Positions 42,000 through 49,953 of a DNA stretch of 64,000 nt are shown here, one piece after another. The notes below the pieces were generated by a model. It searched no databases and was not told the origin of the DNA. It saw nothing but the letters and a program-made list of their open reading frames with translations. Origin of the DNA: JBFWMG01 sp050251715 (GTDB lineage Bacteria > Desulfobacterota > Desulfovibrionia > Desulfovibrionales > Desulfovibrionaceae); assembly GCA_050251715.1 (NCBI GenBank), contig JBFWMG010000008.1, positions 62,001-126,000 on the forward strand, read 5' to 3'. A program made the translations under genes and the position numbers. The stretch's first letter is position 1, and each line of letters opens with the position of its first letter.

Positions 42000-42890
42000 A
42001 TGGACCTGTGCAAGCTTAAAACGTTCAGAATGGCGGCGGTGATGTTGAATTTCAATAAGGCCGCCGAAGCCCTCAACCTCGCGCAGTCGACGGTCTCCAT
42101 GCAGATCAGGGCGCTGGAAGATGAGCTTGGGGAGCTGTTATTCAAGAGGGTCCATAAAAAGATCATGCTTACCGAGGCAGGCGAAGCAATGGTGTTTTAT
42201 GCGGACAAGATGCTGTCTCTTGAAAAAGAGGCACGGGACACCATCTCAAACAAGACAAGACCTGCCGGAACGCTCAGGCTATTGGCTCCCGAAGCGATTG
42301 CAAGCGCCTACCTTCCCGCCTTGATAAGGCGGTTTTTACTGGCACACCCATCTGTCAATTTCGACATCAGCAATTGCTCGCTAAGCGGGCTTGAGAATGA
42401 ACTGCGGACGGAATCCGTTGACATGGCCTTCATTTTTTCCAGTCACATCGATTCGATCAACGTGAAGTCGGAAATAGTCATGAACGTTACGTTCGCCATG
42501 GTGACGCACGCGAAATCAATGCTTGCCAACAAGAAACACATGGATGTTTCAGATTTGAACGGTCAGGTGGTATTGTTGCCAAAGGCCGGGTGCGGGCATG
42601 GTCTTCTCATCAAGCAGCTGTTGGGGCTGGATATTGCAAAACCATCTTCCATCATCGAGTTCACAAGCATTGAGGCCATCAAGAAATACGTGCTGGACAA
42701 CGACTGTGTTGCCGTCCTGCCAAAAACTTCAATTCACAACGAGCTATTGCGGCAACAGGTTGTTGAGCTGCAATGGATACATGCGTTGCATATGGATGTA
42801 GCCATGGTTTGGCTCAAGCAGCGAACGCTATCGCCGCTGCTGCGGGATTTCATGGCACTCGGCAGGGAGATGGCAACGTTTCGTGAATAA
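42000..42890 (+). CDS. LysR-family transcription regulator
   Basis: A 296-residue regulator. The N-terminal winged helix-turn-helix is FNKAAEALNLAQSTVSMQIR, then ALEDELGELLFKR. The C-terminal substrate-binding domain begins at GTLRLLAPEAIASAYLPALI. The ATG at 42000 follows GGAGGGCCGGA; the frame is open to 41919 but homology starts at MDLCKLKTF. It probably controls the divergent membrane protein. The gene is clearly more AT-rich than its neighbours, as expected of acquired DNA. Confidence 0.9.
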   Translation: MDLCKLKTFRMAAVMLNFNKAAEALNLAQSTVSMQIRALEDELGELLFKRVHKKIMLTEAGEAMVFYADKMLSLEKEARDTISNKTRPAGTLRLLAPEAIASAYLPALIRRFLLAHPSVNFDISNCSLSGLENELRTESVDMAFIFSSHIDSINVKSEIVMNVTFAMVTHAKSMLANKKHMDVSDLNGQVVLLPKAGCGHGLLIKQLLGLDIAKPSSIIEFTSIEAIKKYVLDNDCVAVLPKTSIHNELLRQQVVELQWIHALHMDVAMVWLKQRTLSPLLRDFMALGREMATFRE

Positions 42891-43004
42891 TCGCCGGGAA
42901 GTACGGACAGGGATGGCGCTATTGCCGCACGAATCCCCACGCAACCGCGTCCGGATAGGCAACCCCTTATGAGGATGACGGGGTGCGGTTTGGCCGATCC
43001 GTGC

Positions 43005-43082
43005 AACGTCGTGGGCCTGCCCTTGGCGCGGGTACTGGAAATGGTGGCCTCCATGGCTGTGATCGTTCCATGGGAAGAGTGA
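43005..43082 (+). pseudogene. maf 3'-end remnant 2
   Basis: In frame this encodes NVVGLPLARVLEMVASMAVI, VPWEE, then TGA: 25 residues, the first 12 identical to the intact Maf end. No maf-like sequence precedes it. It closes the second cargo block (membrane protein plus LysR). Confidence 0.8.
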
Positions 43083-43302
43083 CCTTGGACCTTCGCGGCA
43101 CCCAGACAGATTCCCCATGGGATCATCCATAGTGGGTGAGCCGCCCCCAACGCCGCCGTCCGCCCGGCCGCTTGACACGCGTCATGTTTTCAAAGAATGG
43201 TACGCCATTACTCACCAAGGAGTTTGGATGCCTCGTCAGTTAATGGATCTTGCTGCCCGCCATATGGAAAAAGGGTAACCAGCAGGTCTACGCTGCCTCC
43301 AT

Positions 43303-43341
43303 GCCGCACCGTTGTGCGGCTCCCATAGGTTGCATGCAACC
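43303..43341. promoter_or_regulatory. hairpin plus 14-bp palindrome upstream of rsgA
   Basis: GCCGCAC-CGTT-GTGCGGC (43303-43320) is followed by the perfect palindrome GGTTGCATGCAACC (43328-43341), ~160 bp before rsgA. The 415 bp between the maf remnant and rsgA hold no convincing gene. It could be an operator or the end of an older transcript. Confidence 0.35.
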
Positions 43342-43496
43342 AGCCTGGACGTGTTTCCTCTGAAACAGGTCTTGTCGCTTGCCCTTGTTCCATATTCCCC
43401 ATTCCGTTTTCATGGCATCGCCACCGCAGTGTGGCCTGACACTGACAACGCGCGGTCGAAGTGCTTCTTCGCCGCGATAACCACAATGGGATCACC

Positions 43497-44606
43497 ATGC
43501 ATACACATACATGTTCCGCAAACGGGTGCGGACACGGGGACGGGCTGCGGCATCTGGGCTGGAACGATCATTTCGAACGCCTGGCGGCAGGTCTCATGGT
43601 CGATGTGGACCAGGTGGCCAGAGTCCTGAGCGCGCACCGCGACCAGTTCCTGGTCACCGATGGGCGCGCCGAATGGCTCTGCACGCCCGCCGGGAAAATA
43701 CGCCATCACAGGCAGCAGGACTACCCGGTAACAGGAGATTGGGTGCTCGTGGACGAGAACGTCGTGCAACGGGTTCTGCCGCGAAAAAACATCCTGTGCC
43801 GCGGCGACGCGGGTTCGCGGGGAAAACAGGCCGGGGCGGCGCCGCGCGAACAGCCCCTTGCCGCAAACATCGATACGGTGTTCATCGTCAGCGGACTCGA
43901 CCGCGATTACAACGTGCGGCGGTTGGAGCGATACCTGGCGCTGGTTTACAACTGCGGCATCACGCCGGTGATCGTCCTGACCAAGGCGGACATGCACGAG
44001 TTTCCAGACGCATTCCGGGATGAGGCCGAAGGTATCGCATGCGGCGTTCCCATTGTGCTTACCTCGACACGGGATGGACGCGGCGTCATGGAACTGCACG
44101 GTTATGTGAGCGCCGGGCAAACCGCCTCCATGATCGGCTCGTCGGGGGCGGGAAAGTCCTCACTGGCGAACCTGCTGCACGGCAGCGATATCCAACGCAC
44201 CGCATCCGTCAGTGAAAGCGTGGGCAAGGGGCGCCATACCACGACATCCAGAGAGCTCATCGCCATGCCTCAAGGCGGCTTTTTGATGGACAATCCGGGC
44301 ATCCGCGAAATCGCGTTTGCAAAAGGGGGCGATGGATTGGACGCGACCTTTGCCGACATCCAGGAGTTGGCCGAATCGTGCCGTTTCGCAAATTGCGCGC
44401 ACCAGCACGAACCCGGCTGCGCGGTGCTGCATGCCGTTGCCTCCGGCGCGCTTTCGCAGGCGCGGCTGGAAAACTATCGCAAGATGCGGCGCGAAATGGA
44501 ATACGTTCAGGCCCGTAGTGAAAAAAGCGCGAACTGCGTTGAGAAAGAGCGATGGAAGGATGTGACAATGGAGATAAAACGCATGAACAAACGCAAGAAC
44601 CGCTGA
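43497..44606 (+). CDS. rsgA: ribosome small-subunit-dependent GTPase RsgA
   Basis: A 369-residue circularly permuted GTPase that checks 30S maturation. Order of motifs: an N-terminal OB-like region, G4 (VIVLTKADMHEF), G1 (IGSSGAGKSSLANLL), G3 (DNPGI), then a zinc knuckle (CRFANCAHQHEPGCAV). An extended Lys/Arg-rich C-terminus ends MNKRKNR. The start MHTHTCSANG at 43497 has a weak ribosome site; an upstream start at 43461 is possible. An intrinsic terminator follows. Confidence 0.92.
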   Translation: MHTHTCSANGCGHGDGLRHLGWNDHFERLAAGLMVDVDQVARVLSAHRDQFLVTDGRAEWLCTPAGKIRHHRQQDYPVTGDWVLVDENVVQRVLPRKNILCRGDAGSRGKQAGAAPREQPLAANIDTVFIVSGLDRDYNVRRLERYLALVYNCGITPVIVLTKADMHEFPDAFRDEAEGIACGVPIVLTSTRDGRGVMELHGYVSAGQTASMIGSSGAGKSSLANLLHGSDIQRTASVSESVGKGRHTTTSRELIAMPQGGFLMDNPGIREIAFAKGGDGLDATFADIQELAESCRFANCAHQHEPGCAVLHAVASGALSQARLENYRKMRREMEYVQARSEKSANCVEKERWKDVTMEIKRMNKRKNR

Positions 44607-44666
44607 CGCGCCACACCATGGCTCCCTCTGCGGCGAAGAGCGTGGAGGAAAACTCAAGCACACGGA

Positions 44667-44698
44667 AAGGGGTTTAGGATGTCTATTCCAAGCCCCTT
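44667..44698 (+). terminator. intrinsic terminator of rsgA
   Basis: The AAGGGGTTT/AAGCCCCTT stem (one G-U pair) has a 14-base loop followed by a T-rich tract, 60 bp after the stop codon. Confidence 0.6.
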
Positions 44699-44729
44699 AT
44701 TCCTTTCTTTATCCAACCGGGGACCGCGT

Positions 44730-44808
44730 GGTGCCACGTCTGCAAGGGCCAAGGGGGGCGCCGTGCATTGGCAGCCCCAGGCATGGCCGCATCCCCGTGC
44801 GTGGCACC
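44730..44808. other. spaced inverted repeat upstream of the thioesterase gene
   Basis: GGTGCCAC at 44730-44737 and GTGGCACC at 44801-44808 are exact complements 63 bases apart, each flanked by GGGGA or its complement. The block between is GC-rich and lacks a good frame. It could be a structured leader or a small RNA. It does not match the conserved SRP RNA or cobalamin-riboswitch cores I know. Confidence 0.35.
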
Positions 44809-44881
44809 GTTCCCCGGCACCGCCTATCAACGCTTGAACCCCCTGGCATACCTGGTGTACGGGATGTGCAGGAGGGTCACC

Positions 44882-45304
44882 GTGACCGAAAACAAGGATA
44901 TCAAACACGTCATCGAAAAAGACATTCCTTTTGACCTGTTTCTGGGGGTGCAGGTGGAGGAGACACGGAGCGGCTATGCCCGGTTGCGGCTGCCGTACCG
45001 TCCGGAGTTCATCGGCGATTCCCGCCGGCCCGCCCTGCACGGCGGCATCATCTCCATGCTCGTGGACACGTGCGGCGGCACCGCCGTGTGGGCCTCGTGC
45101 GCGGTCAACGACCGGGTGGCAACCATCGACCTGCGCGTGGACTATCTGCGGCCCGCCCCGGCCGAGGACATTATCGCCGAGGGCGAGGTCAAGCTTCTGG
45201 GCAACCGCGTGGGCAACGCCAGCGTGCGCCTGTATGCCGCGTCCGATCCGGACAAGACCGTGGCCGAAGGGCGGGGCGTGTACAACATCCGCAAGGCGCG
45301 CTGA
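44882..45304 (+). CDS. hotdog-fold thioesterase (PaaI-like)
   Basis: A 140-residue acyl-CoA thioesterase-like protein. The family core is RRPALHGGIISMLVDTCGGT (HGG motif and the acidic residue of the long helix), then ATIDLRVDYLRPAPAEDIIA and a closing strand pair. The start is chosen as GTG 44882 because GGAGGG lies five bases upstream; an ATG at 44864 is the alternative. The substrate is unknown. It is followed after 21 bp by the DinB-like gene. Confidence 0.87.
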   Translation: MTENKDIKHVIEKDIPFDLFLGVQVEETRSGYARLRLPYRPEFIGDSRRPALHGGIISMLVDTCGGTAVWASCAVNDRVATIDLRVDYLRPAPAEDIIAEGEVKLLGNRVGNASVRLYAASDPDKTVAEGRGVYNIRKAR

Positions 45305-45325
45305 CCCCGCGCCCATGGAGGCCGC

Positions 45326-45808
45326 ATGGAACATGTTCAGTCGATAGTGCAGGGACTGCGCGCCACTCCGGCCTTGCTGGAGGAGATGGTGCGCGCCATC
45401 CCCATCTCCCGGCTGCACGAGCGCAGGGGCGAGGGCTTTTGGACCATCGCCGAGCACACGGCGCATCTGGCTGATGTGCAGCCCATGCTGACCAAGCGCC
45501 TCAAGCGGATTCTTGCCGAGGACACCCCGGCATTTGTGCCGTTCATACCGGACGACGGCGATCCGCCCACCACGTTGCCGCCGCCCGATGTGGACGCGGC
45601 GCTGGGCGTCTTTGCGGACGAGCGCGCGGCGCAGACCGCGCTTTTGGCCGCCCAGGACAGCGCGGCATGGGCGCGGTTGGCCGTGCATCCCGAGTACGAC
45701 CAGTACGGCTTGTACGTGCTTGCCCGGCACATGCTCATGCATGACCATTGGCACATGTACCGTATGGAGGAGTTGTGGCTGACCCGTGACGCCTGGCTCG
45801 CGCCCTAG
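45326..45808 (+). CDS. DinB-like four-helix metalloprotein
   Basis: A 160-residue DinB/YfiT-type protein. Likely metal-binding histidines are in WTIAEHTAHLADVQPML and in the C-terminal HMLMHDHWHMYRMEELW, typical of the superfamily. Members include bacillithiol and mycothiol transferases, but many have no known reaction. It is probably cotranscribed with the thioesterase and ends at a strong terminator. Confidence 0.83.
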   Translation: MEHVQSIVQGLRATPALLEEMVRAIPISRLHERRGEGFWTIAEHTAHLADVQPMLTKRLKRILAEDTPAFVPFIPDDGDPPTTLPPPDVDAALGVFADERAAQTALLAAQDSAAWARLAVHPEYDQYGLYVLARHMLMHDHWHMYRMEELWLTRDAWLAP

Positions 45809-45854
45809 TCCTTTTCCCATGTCCCGGGTTGGCCGGATTCCGGTTTTTGCATGG

Positions 45855-45893
45855 CGCCAGGCTACGTTTCTGTAGCCTGGCGTTGCCTTTTTT
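45855..45893 (+). terminator. intrinsic terminator after the DinB-like gene
   Basis: The CGCCAGGCTAC/GTAGCCTGGCG 11-bp stem has a six-base loop and is followed by a run of T residues. Confidence 0.9.
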
Positions 45894-45961
45894 GTAGGCG
45901 CGTACATATTCGTGGAAGGGCGTTTTTATGTAATATTCCTTGATAATGGACTTTTTGCCTG

Positions 45962-45977
45962 TGGCAACCTCCTTGCA
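45962..45977 (+). promoter_or_regulatory. sigma-54 promoter upstream of the beta-repeat protein
   Basis: TGGCAACCTCCTTGCA matches the -24/-12 consensus very well: GG at 45963-45964, GC at 45975-45976, ten bases apart. It lies 47 bp before the ATG at 46025. Confidence 0.8.
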
Positions 45978-46024
45978 TTGTTTTGGCGCATAGCCATCAG
46001 CCCCAAACAGGGCAAGGAGTGTGC

Positions 46025-46972
46025 ATGATCCTGACAACTTCCCACGGCGTCATCCCTGCCGCAGCGGATGTGGACTGTCACAGCGACGGCAGCCTCAAGG
46101 CGTGCGTGCCCTACGCCGCCACGGTGCTGGAAACCCCGCTGGGCAGGCTGATCCCCCAGTTCACCACGGACGATGTGCGGCGCAAGACCGTGCAGCCCGT
46201 CACCTTCCACCCCAACGGCATGCTCTGCGCCGTTCCCCTGGAGCAGCGGACAGTGGTGGATACGCCCCTTGGGCCCATGCCTGCGGAGCTGGTCACGCTG
46301 CATGGCGATGGCTCGCTCAACCGCATCTTTCCGCTCAACGGCCATTTGACGGGGTATTGGGGGCAGGAGGACGAGGGCTCCTTGGCCGATCCGGTCACCC
46401 TGGACACACCTGCGGGCGTCGTGACCGCGCGGATCATCGGCGCGAGCTTCTATCCTGGCGGCGGGGTGCGCAGCATCACCCTCTGGCCGGGGGAGACCGT
46501 CACCGTGCGCACGCCTGTGGGCGAACTGGAGGCGCGCATCGGCATTTCCTTTCGCGAGGACGGCACGCTGCGGTCGCTGGAGCCCGCCAAGCCGCAACGC
46601 ATCCCAACGCCCGTGGGCGAGATCAGCGTCTATGACCCCGACGCCGTGGGCCTGAACGGCGACGTCAACTCCCTGGCTTTTGGCCCCACCGGTGCGGTGC
46701 AGGCCGTGACCACGGTGTTGACCGCCGTGTCCGTGGCGGCGGCGGATGGCGTGACGTATGTGTTTGTACCCACCAGCCGGGAGAGCCTGTGCGGCGATGA
46801 GGAGAAGGAGCCCGTGCCCATGCGCATTGCCTTCACCCGGCATTCGGTGACCGTGTGCGTCAGCGAGGATGATCCGTCCATGTCCTTTCCGCTGCGCACC
46901 AGCGTCATTACCACCGCCGCGCATTTTCCGATGCTGGCACAGCCGTTGGGCACGCTGCGCTGCTCGGTGTAG
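46025..46972 (+). CDS. unknown beta-repeat protein under sigma-54 control
   Basis: I do not recognise a named family. The 315-residue protein has no signal or membrane segment. It shows an irregular repeat of ~25-35 residues built on T-P-x-G: ETPLGRLIP, DTPLGPMPAEL, DTPAGVVTARI, RTPVGELEARIG and PTPVGEISVYD. Each is followed by a G-S/T-L or gly-rich turn such as LHGDGSLNRIFPLNG or FREDGTLRSLEP. This suggests a beta-solenoid or stacked hairpins. AAGGAG precedes the start. The sigma-54 promoter means expression is controlled by an enhancer-binding protein. Confidence 0.75.
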   Translation: MILTTSHGVIPAAADVDCHSDGSLKACVPYAATVLETPLGRLIPQFTTDDVRRKTVQPVTFHPNGMLCAVPLEQRTVVDTPLGPMPAELVTLHGDGSLNRIFPLNGHLTGYWGQEDEGSLADPVTLDTPAGVVTARIIGASFYPGGGVRSITLWPGETVTVRTPVGELEARIGISFREDGTLRSLEPAKPQRIPTPVGEISVYDPDAVGLNGDVNSLAFGPTGAVQAVTTVLTAVSVAAADGVTYVFVPTSRESLCGDEEKEPVPMRIAFTRHSVTVCVSEDDPSMSFPLRTSVITTAAHFPMLAQPLGTLRCSV

Positions 46973-47088
46973 CCGCGTGCCTGGGGACGCACGGCGCAAC
47001 GGCGGCTCCCATCCGAACCGCTGTGCGGGGGGGCTTTACCTTGCCGCATCGCGGTCTCTATTTTTTCCGGTTTTTTCGGTGGTTGGCC

Positions 47089-47340
47089 TTGGCTGACGGT
47101 CTGGGCCACCGCGTCTTGGCGCCGCTGACGCAGGGGGGAGAAGGCGTGGCCGGGGCACATGTGGCCTGGACGAAGCATCCCGTCGTGATTGAGGGCTTCG
47201 AGACCTTTGCCCGCGTGAGGTTGGGGGGGCTGCCGGTCAGCGTCAAGGGTACCGTCCCTGTGAACAGGGGAATAGCCGCGCTGCCCATGCGCAAGCAATG
47301 GCGCTGGTGGGGCGTGGGAAGGGGAAGGGTTATTGTGTGA
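47089..47340 (+). CDS. possible small protein, unknown
   Basis: A weak candidate of ~83 residues from a TTG at 47089. From LADGLGHRVLAPLTQGG through VEGFETFARVRLGG-like sequence the codons favour G/C at the third position, unlike random sequence. No family is recognised, and the start and ribosome site are poor. The 386-bp gap 46973-47358 otherwise holds only a short CCGC/GCGG hairpin followed by T residues (47045-47066), a possible terminator for the preceding gene. Confidence 0.25.
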   Translation: MADGLGHRVLAPLTQGGEGVAGAHVAWTKHPVVIEGFETFARVRLGGLPVSVKGTVPVNRGIAALPMRKQWRWWGVGRGRVIV

Positions 47341-47358
47341 AAATGGCAAACGGGTGGA

Positions 47359-48453
47359 TCAGTCCGAGAACGTGCTCCAGGCGTCCATGAGCGACGCGGC
47401 GTCCTGGAAGTCGCCCATATCCCGCTCGTGCAACGGTGTGGGCGTGGCGGCAAGGGCGGCGGCGGAACGGTCGAACATGGCGCGGCACAAGGCGTCGAGC
47501 AACGCCAGTTCCCCGCGCAGGGTGGGAATGTGCGGCTGGGCGATGCGCGCCCCCTGCATGATCATGGTCTCGAAGTTGCTTTTGGTACGCATCTCCTCGA
47601 ATTGCTCCGCAGCCTTGATCTGCCCGGCAAGCGCCTCGTGGCGGCTGTGCAGCAGGAACCGCGGCGGGGCGTTGGGGTCGCTGATATCGAGCAATTCCAG
47701 CGCGTAGCGCAGCAAGGCGGCTGGGCCGGGCGTCACCTGCGTGTGTGCCGGCCCCGCGTCGGGCTGGCTGTTCGCCGCACCCACCGCACCCGACGCACCC
47801 GGCGCGTCCGGGTTGGCCGCAGCCTCCGGCGCGTCCGGCATGCCAGGGCTGACCGCTGTATCCGCCGTGTCCGGTATGTCCGGGTTGGCCGCCGGGGTGG
47901 GCGTGGCCCGGCGCAGGAACGTGGTCAGGAAGAACAGCCGCGACGGCGTCCACTCCAACCGGCCATGGCGCAGCAACACCTTGAGTTCCACGGCCAGATC
48001 GGGCGGCATGCGCGCGTCGATGATCGCGGCGAGTTCCTGCGGGGGGTGGTTGGTTGGCCGCAGGCGGGCGACAAAGGATTCCAGATCCCCCATTGTGAGC
48101 GCCAGGGGCAGGCGCGTGCCGTCCGGGAACAGGGCCGAGGTGTGGCCTCCCGAAGCGGCCGGGAGTGCGGCCAGCGCGGCGCAGACCGCTGCGGCGTCGT
48201 CCTGCGTGCAACGGGTTGCCTCCATGACCGGCTCCAGGGCGCGCATGGCCTCCTGGGTGGGGAAGAGCAGCAATTCGCGGATGGTGGCCGCTTCCGCATT
48301 TCCATCGTCATCGACAAGCCGCGCCAGCGTCTCTGGCTCGAATGTCCCGCACATGGACTCGATGCAGTGCGCGGTTGCGGCGTCCTGGGGCAGGCCTTGC
48401 TCCAGCAGTGTGGCCAGGGCGGCGATGAGCGCGTGTGGGGTGTCGGGCTGCAT
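47359..48453 (-). CDS. unknown cytosolic protein with disordered linker
   Basis: I do not recognise this 364-residue protein. The N-terminal ~210 residues are helical (LIAALATLLEQGLPQDAATA, IRELLLFPTQEAMRAL). An Ala/Pro/Asp-rich linker with PDAPEAAANPDAPGASGA lies around ~215-260, then a helical C-terminal domain (LLRYALELLDISDPNAPPRF, AGQIKAAEQFEEMRTKSNFE). No signal or membrane helix is seen. It stands alone between two convergent or spaced genes, and a repeat element lies 84 bp upstream. Confidence 0.7.
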   Translation of the reverse strand: MQPDTPHALIAALATLLEQGLPQDAATAHCIESMCGTFEPETLARLVDDDGNAEAATIRELLLFPTQEAMRALEPVMEATRCTQDDAAAVCAALAALPAASGGHTSALFPDGTRLPLALTMGDLESFVARLRPTNHPPQELAAIIDARMPPDLAVELKVLLRHGRLEWTPSRLFFLTTFLRRATPTPAANPDIPDTADTAVSPGMPDAPEAAANPDAPGASGAVGAANSQPDAGPAHTQVTPGPAALLRYALELLDISDPNAPPRFLLHSRHEALAGQIKAAEQFEEMRTKSNFETMIMQGARIAQPHIPTLRGELALLDALCRAMFDRSAAALAATPTPLHERDMGDFQDAASLMDAWSTFSD

Positions 48454-48536
48454 GCGTTGTTCCTGCTGTCCCTGGCCGTCAATGGGAAGGCGGCCGTTGC
48501 GGAGCCCCCCCCTTGGTGTGCGCCTGCGGGCGGGGT

Positions 48537-48642
48537 TAGAGTATCCTGACTTTGAAAAAGATTAGATGCTCTTATGCATTGTGTTGAAAGAAGGCTTCAT
48601 TATTTCAAATCGTCGCATTGTTTCAATGGTACAATGCGCTAG
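48537..48642. repeat. 106-bp interspersed hairpin repeat, copy 2
   Basis: The same element and orientation as 3278-3383 and 54147-54253. It opens TAGAGTATCC and closes ACAATGCGCTAG. The outer stem AGAGTATC/AGATGCTCT has one G-U pair. The middle stem is degraded on its left arm, and the right stem CGCATTG/CAATGCG is intact. The complement of its final CTA (48639-48641) is the TAG stop of the outer-membrane protein gene. Confidence 0.88.
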
Positions 48643-49457
48643 AACGCCACGTACAGGGACAGGCCCATTTGGGTGGTCTCGTTCTTGGGTTCCCAGCCGT
48701 AGGCCACGGGCTGGTTGTTGAAGGTCACCGTGCTCGTGCTTGATTTGTCGATGTTCCAATAGCGGAAATACGGCTCAACGCCCATGCTCCACCCGGCATC
48801 CATGCGTTTTTCCACGAACAGGGAGAAGCGCAGGCCATATCCCTTGCCGAAATCCTGGTCATTGGTCAGGGTGTTCAACCCGGCCACGGCCTGGTTCAGG
48901 TGGCTTTTCACCTGGCCTCCGAGAAACAGGTCGTATTCCCCCCGCACACCCGTTTTCCATGATGCGTCGTAGGCGTGGGTCAGTTCCAGGCCCACGGGCA
49001 TGTACACCTGCCTGATGTTGCGCTCGTATCCGCCCGAACCGTTGATGGTGTCGTCCCAGGCGCGGTAGCCCACGCCGGCAAAGGCGGTGAGCGCCGTGGC
49101 GTCGTCCAGGGAATAGTCACGGCCCACGAGCAGGCGCGCGCCGAACAGCACGTCGTCCGTGTCGCGCGAGATGGGGGTGCCGTCCTGGTATTGGCCGTCG
49201 TAGTCCAGCGTGCCGCCCAGGAGTTCCAGCTCGCCCCGCAGCATCCAGCCGCCCTTGGTATGGTAGGTCAGGTCCGCAAAGGCGCCGTTCAGCCAACCGG
49301 TTTCGTCCATCAGGCCCGGTTCGCTGTAGTCGAAGGACATGAGCCGGTATCCCATGCGCACTTGATGGGAAGGCAGAGGGTTTTCCGCCAGGGCGGGGGA
49401 AGCGGCGGCCAGAAGGAAAAGCACGGATGCGGCCCAAAGGCAGGTCAGGCGTTTCAT
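48639..49457 (-). CDS. outer-membrane beta-barrel protein
   Basis: A 272-residue protein with a signal peptide (TCLWAASVLFLLAAASPALA). Alternating aromatic/polar strands follow, such as VRMGYRLMSFDYSEP and WMLRGELELLGGTLDYDGQY, and it ends in LSLYVAF, the terminal phenylalanine typical of BAM-assembled barrels. An eight- to ten-strand barrel fits the length. The stop codon lies inside repeat copy 2. The ~170 bp upstream is AT-rich and probably holds the promoter, but I cannot place it exactly. Confidence 0.8.
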   Translation of the reverse strand: MKRLTCLWAASVLFLLAAASPALAENPLPSHQVRMGYRLMSFDYSEPGLMDETGWLNGAFADLTYHTKGGWMLRGELELLGGTLDYDGQYQDGTPISRDTDDVLFGARLLVGRDYSLDDATALTAFAGVGYRAWDDTINGSGGYERNIRQVYMPVGLELTHAYDASWKTGVRGEYDLFLGGQVKSHLNQAVAGLNTLTNDQDFGKGYGLRFSLFVEKRMDAGWSMGVEPYFRYWNIDKSSTSTVTFNNQPVAYGWEPKNETTQMGLSLYVAF

Positions 49458-49629
49458 GGGGGGAACTCCAGATACTATTTTGTTTATTTATCGATATATA
49501 GCAGGCGCATTCCGCCGTGTAAAGTGGCGGGACGAGCGAGGGGCGTCCTGTTGATATTCGCCGCCCCCGCCTGTATTGAGGAACGGCGCGCGCGAAAGGG
49601 TGCGCGGCACGCAAGGGAGTTGACACATC

Positions 49630-49953
49630 ATGAAGAACAAGTGGACGGAAGAGGAATTCATTTTCCTTGAGGAATATGACGAGGATCTGGGCAAGTTCGT
49701 GTACGAGGCCCGCCGGGTCTATATCCGGGCGGGCAACAAGGTGTTCGTCGAAACCGTGGCTTTTGACCCGGAAAAACATGTGGCGGGCGATGTGCTGGAG
49801 TGGTGGGAGTATCGCCACAAGGTCGTGTCCATCAACCGTGCCGAACTTGAGGGCCAAGGCCGAACCACCTGCAGGAAAACCGGCGATGTGTTCGTGGTGA
49901 AACTGCCGCCCGCCGGCATATTGCGTGGCCCCCATCCCCTGGGCGACCGGTGA
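49630..49953 (+). CDS. small conserved-looking protein, unknown
   Basis: A 107-residue acidic soluble protein beginning MKNKWTEEEFIFLEEYDEDL, with beta-type segments VYIRAGNKVFVETVAFDP and HKVVSINRAELEGQG. No motif points to a function. AAGGGAG precedes the ATG at a usable distance. Its stop codon overlaps the pgpA start (TGATG), so it is probably cotranscribed and translationally coupled with pgpA. Confidence 0.7.
   Translation: MKNKWTEEEFIFLEEYDEDLGKFVYEARRVYIRAGNKVFVETVAFDPEKHVAGDVLEWWEYRHKVVSINRAELEGQGRTTCRKTGDVFVVKLPPAGILRGPHPLGDR

Noticed and set aside
41810..42166. Minus-strand open frame across the LysR start
   Set aside because: Antisense of the LysR helix-turn-helix region; the plus-strand protein is convincing.
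39896..43082. A complete integrative element with its own integrase
   Set aside because: No tyrosine or serine recombinase or transposase is encoded between maf and rsgA; only the boundary repeats support insertion.
43208..43498. Minus-strand open frame upstream of rsgA
   Set aside because: Arg/Ser/Gly-rich without family motif or ribosome site; overlaps the rsgA start.
44730..44808. SRP RNA, 6S RNA or cobalamin riboswitch
   Set aside because: The conserved SRP core (GGAAGGAAGCAG-type) and riboswitch boxes are not present; only the inverted repeat is supported.
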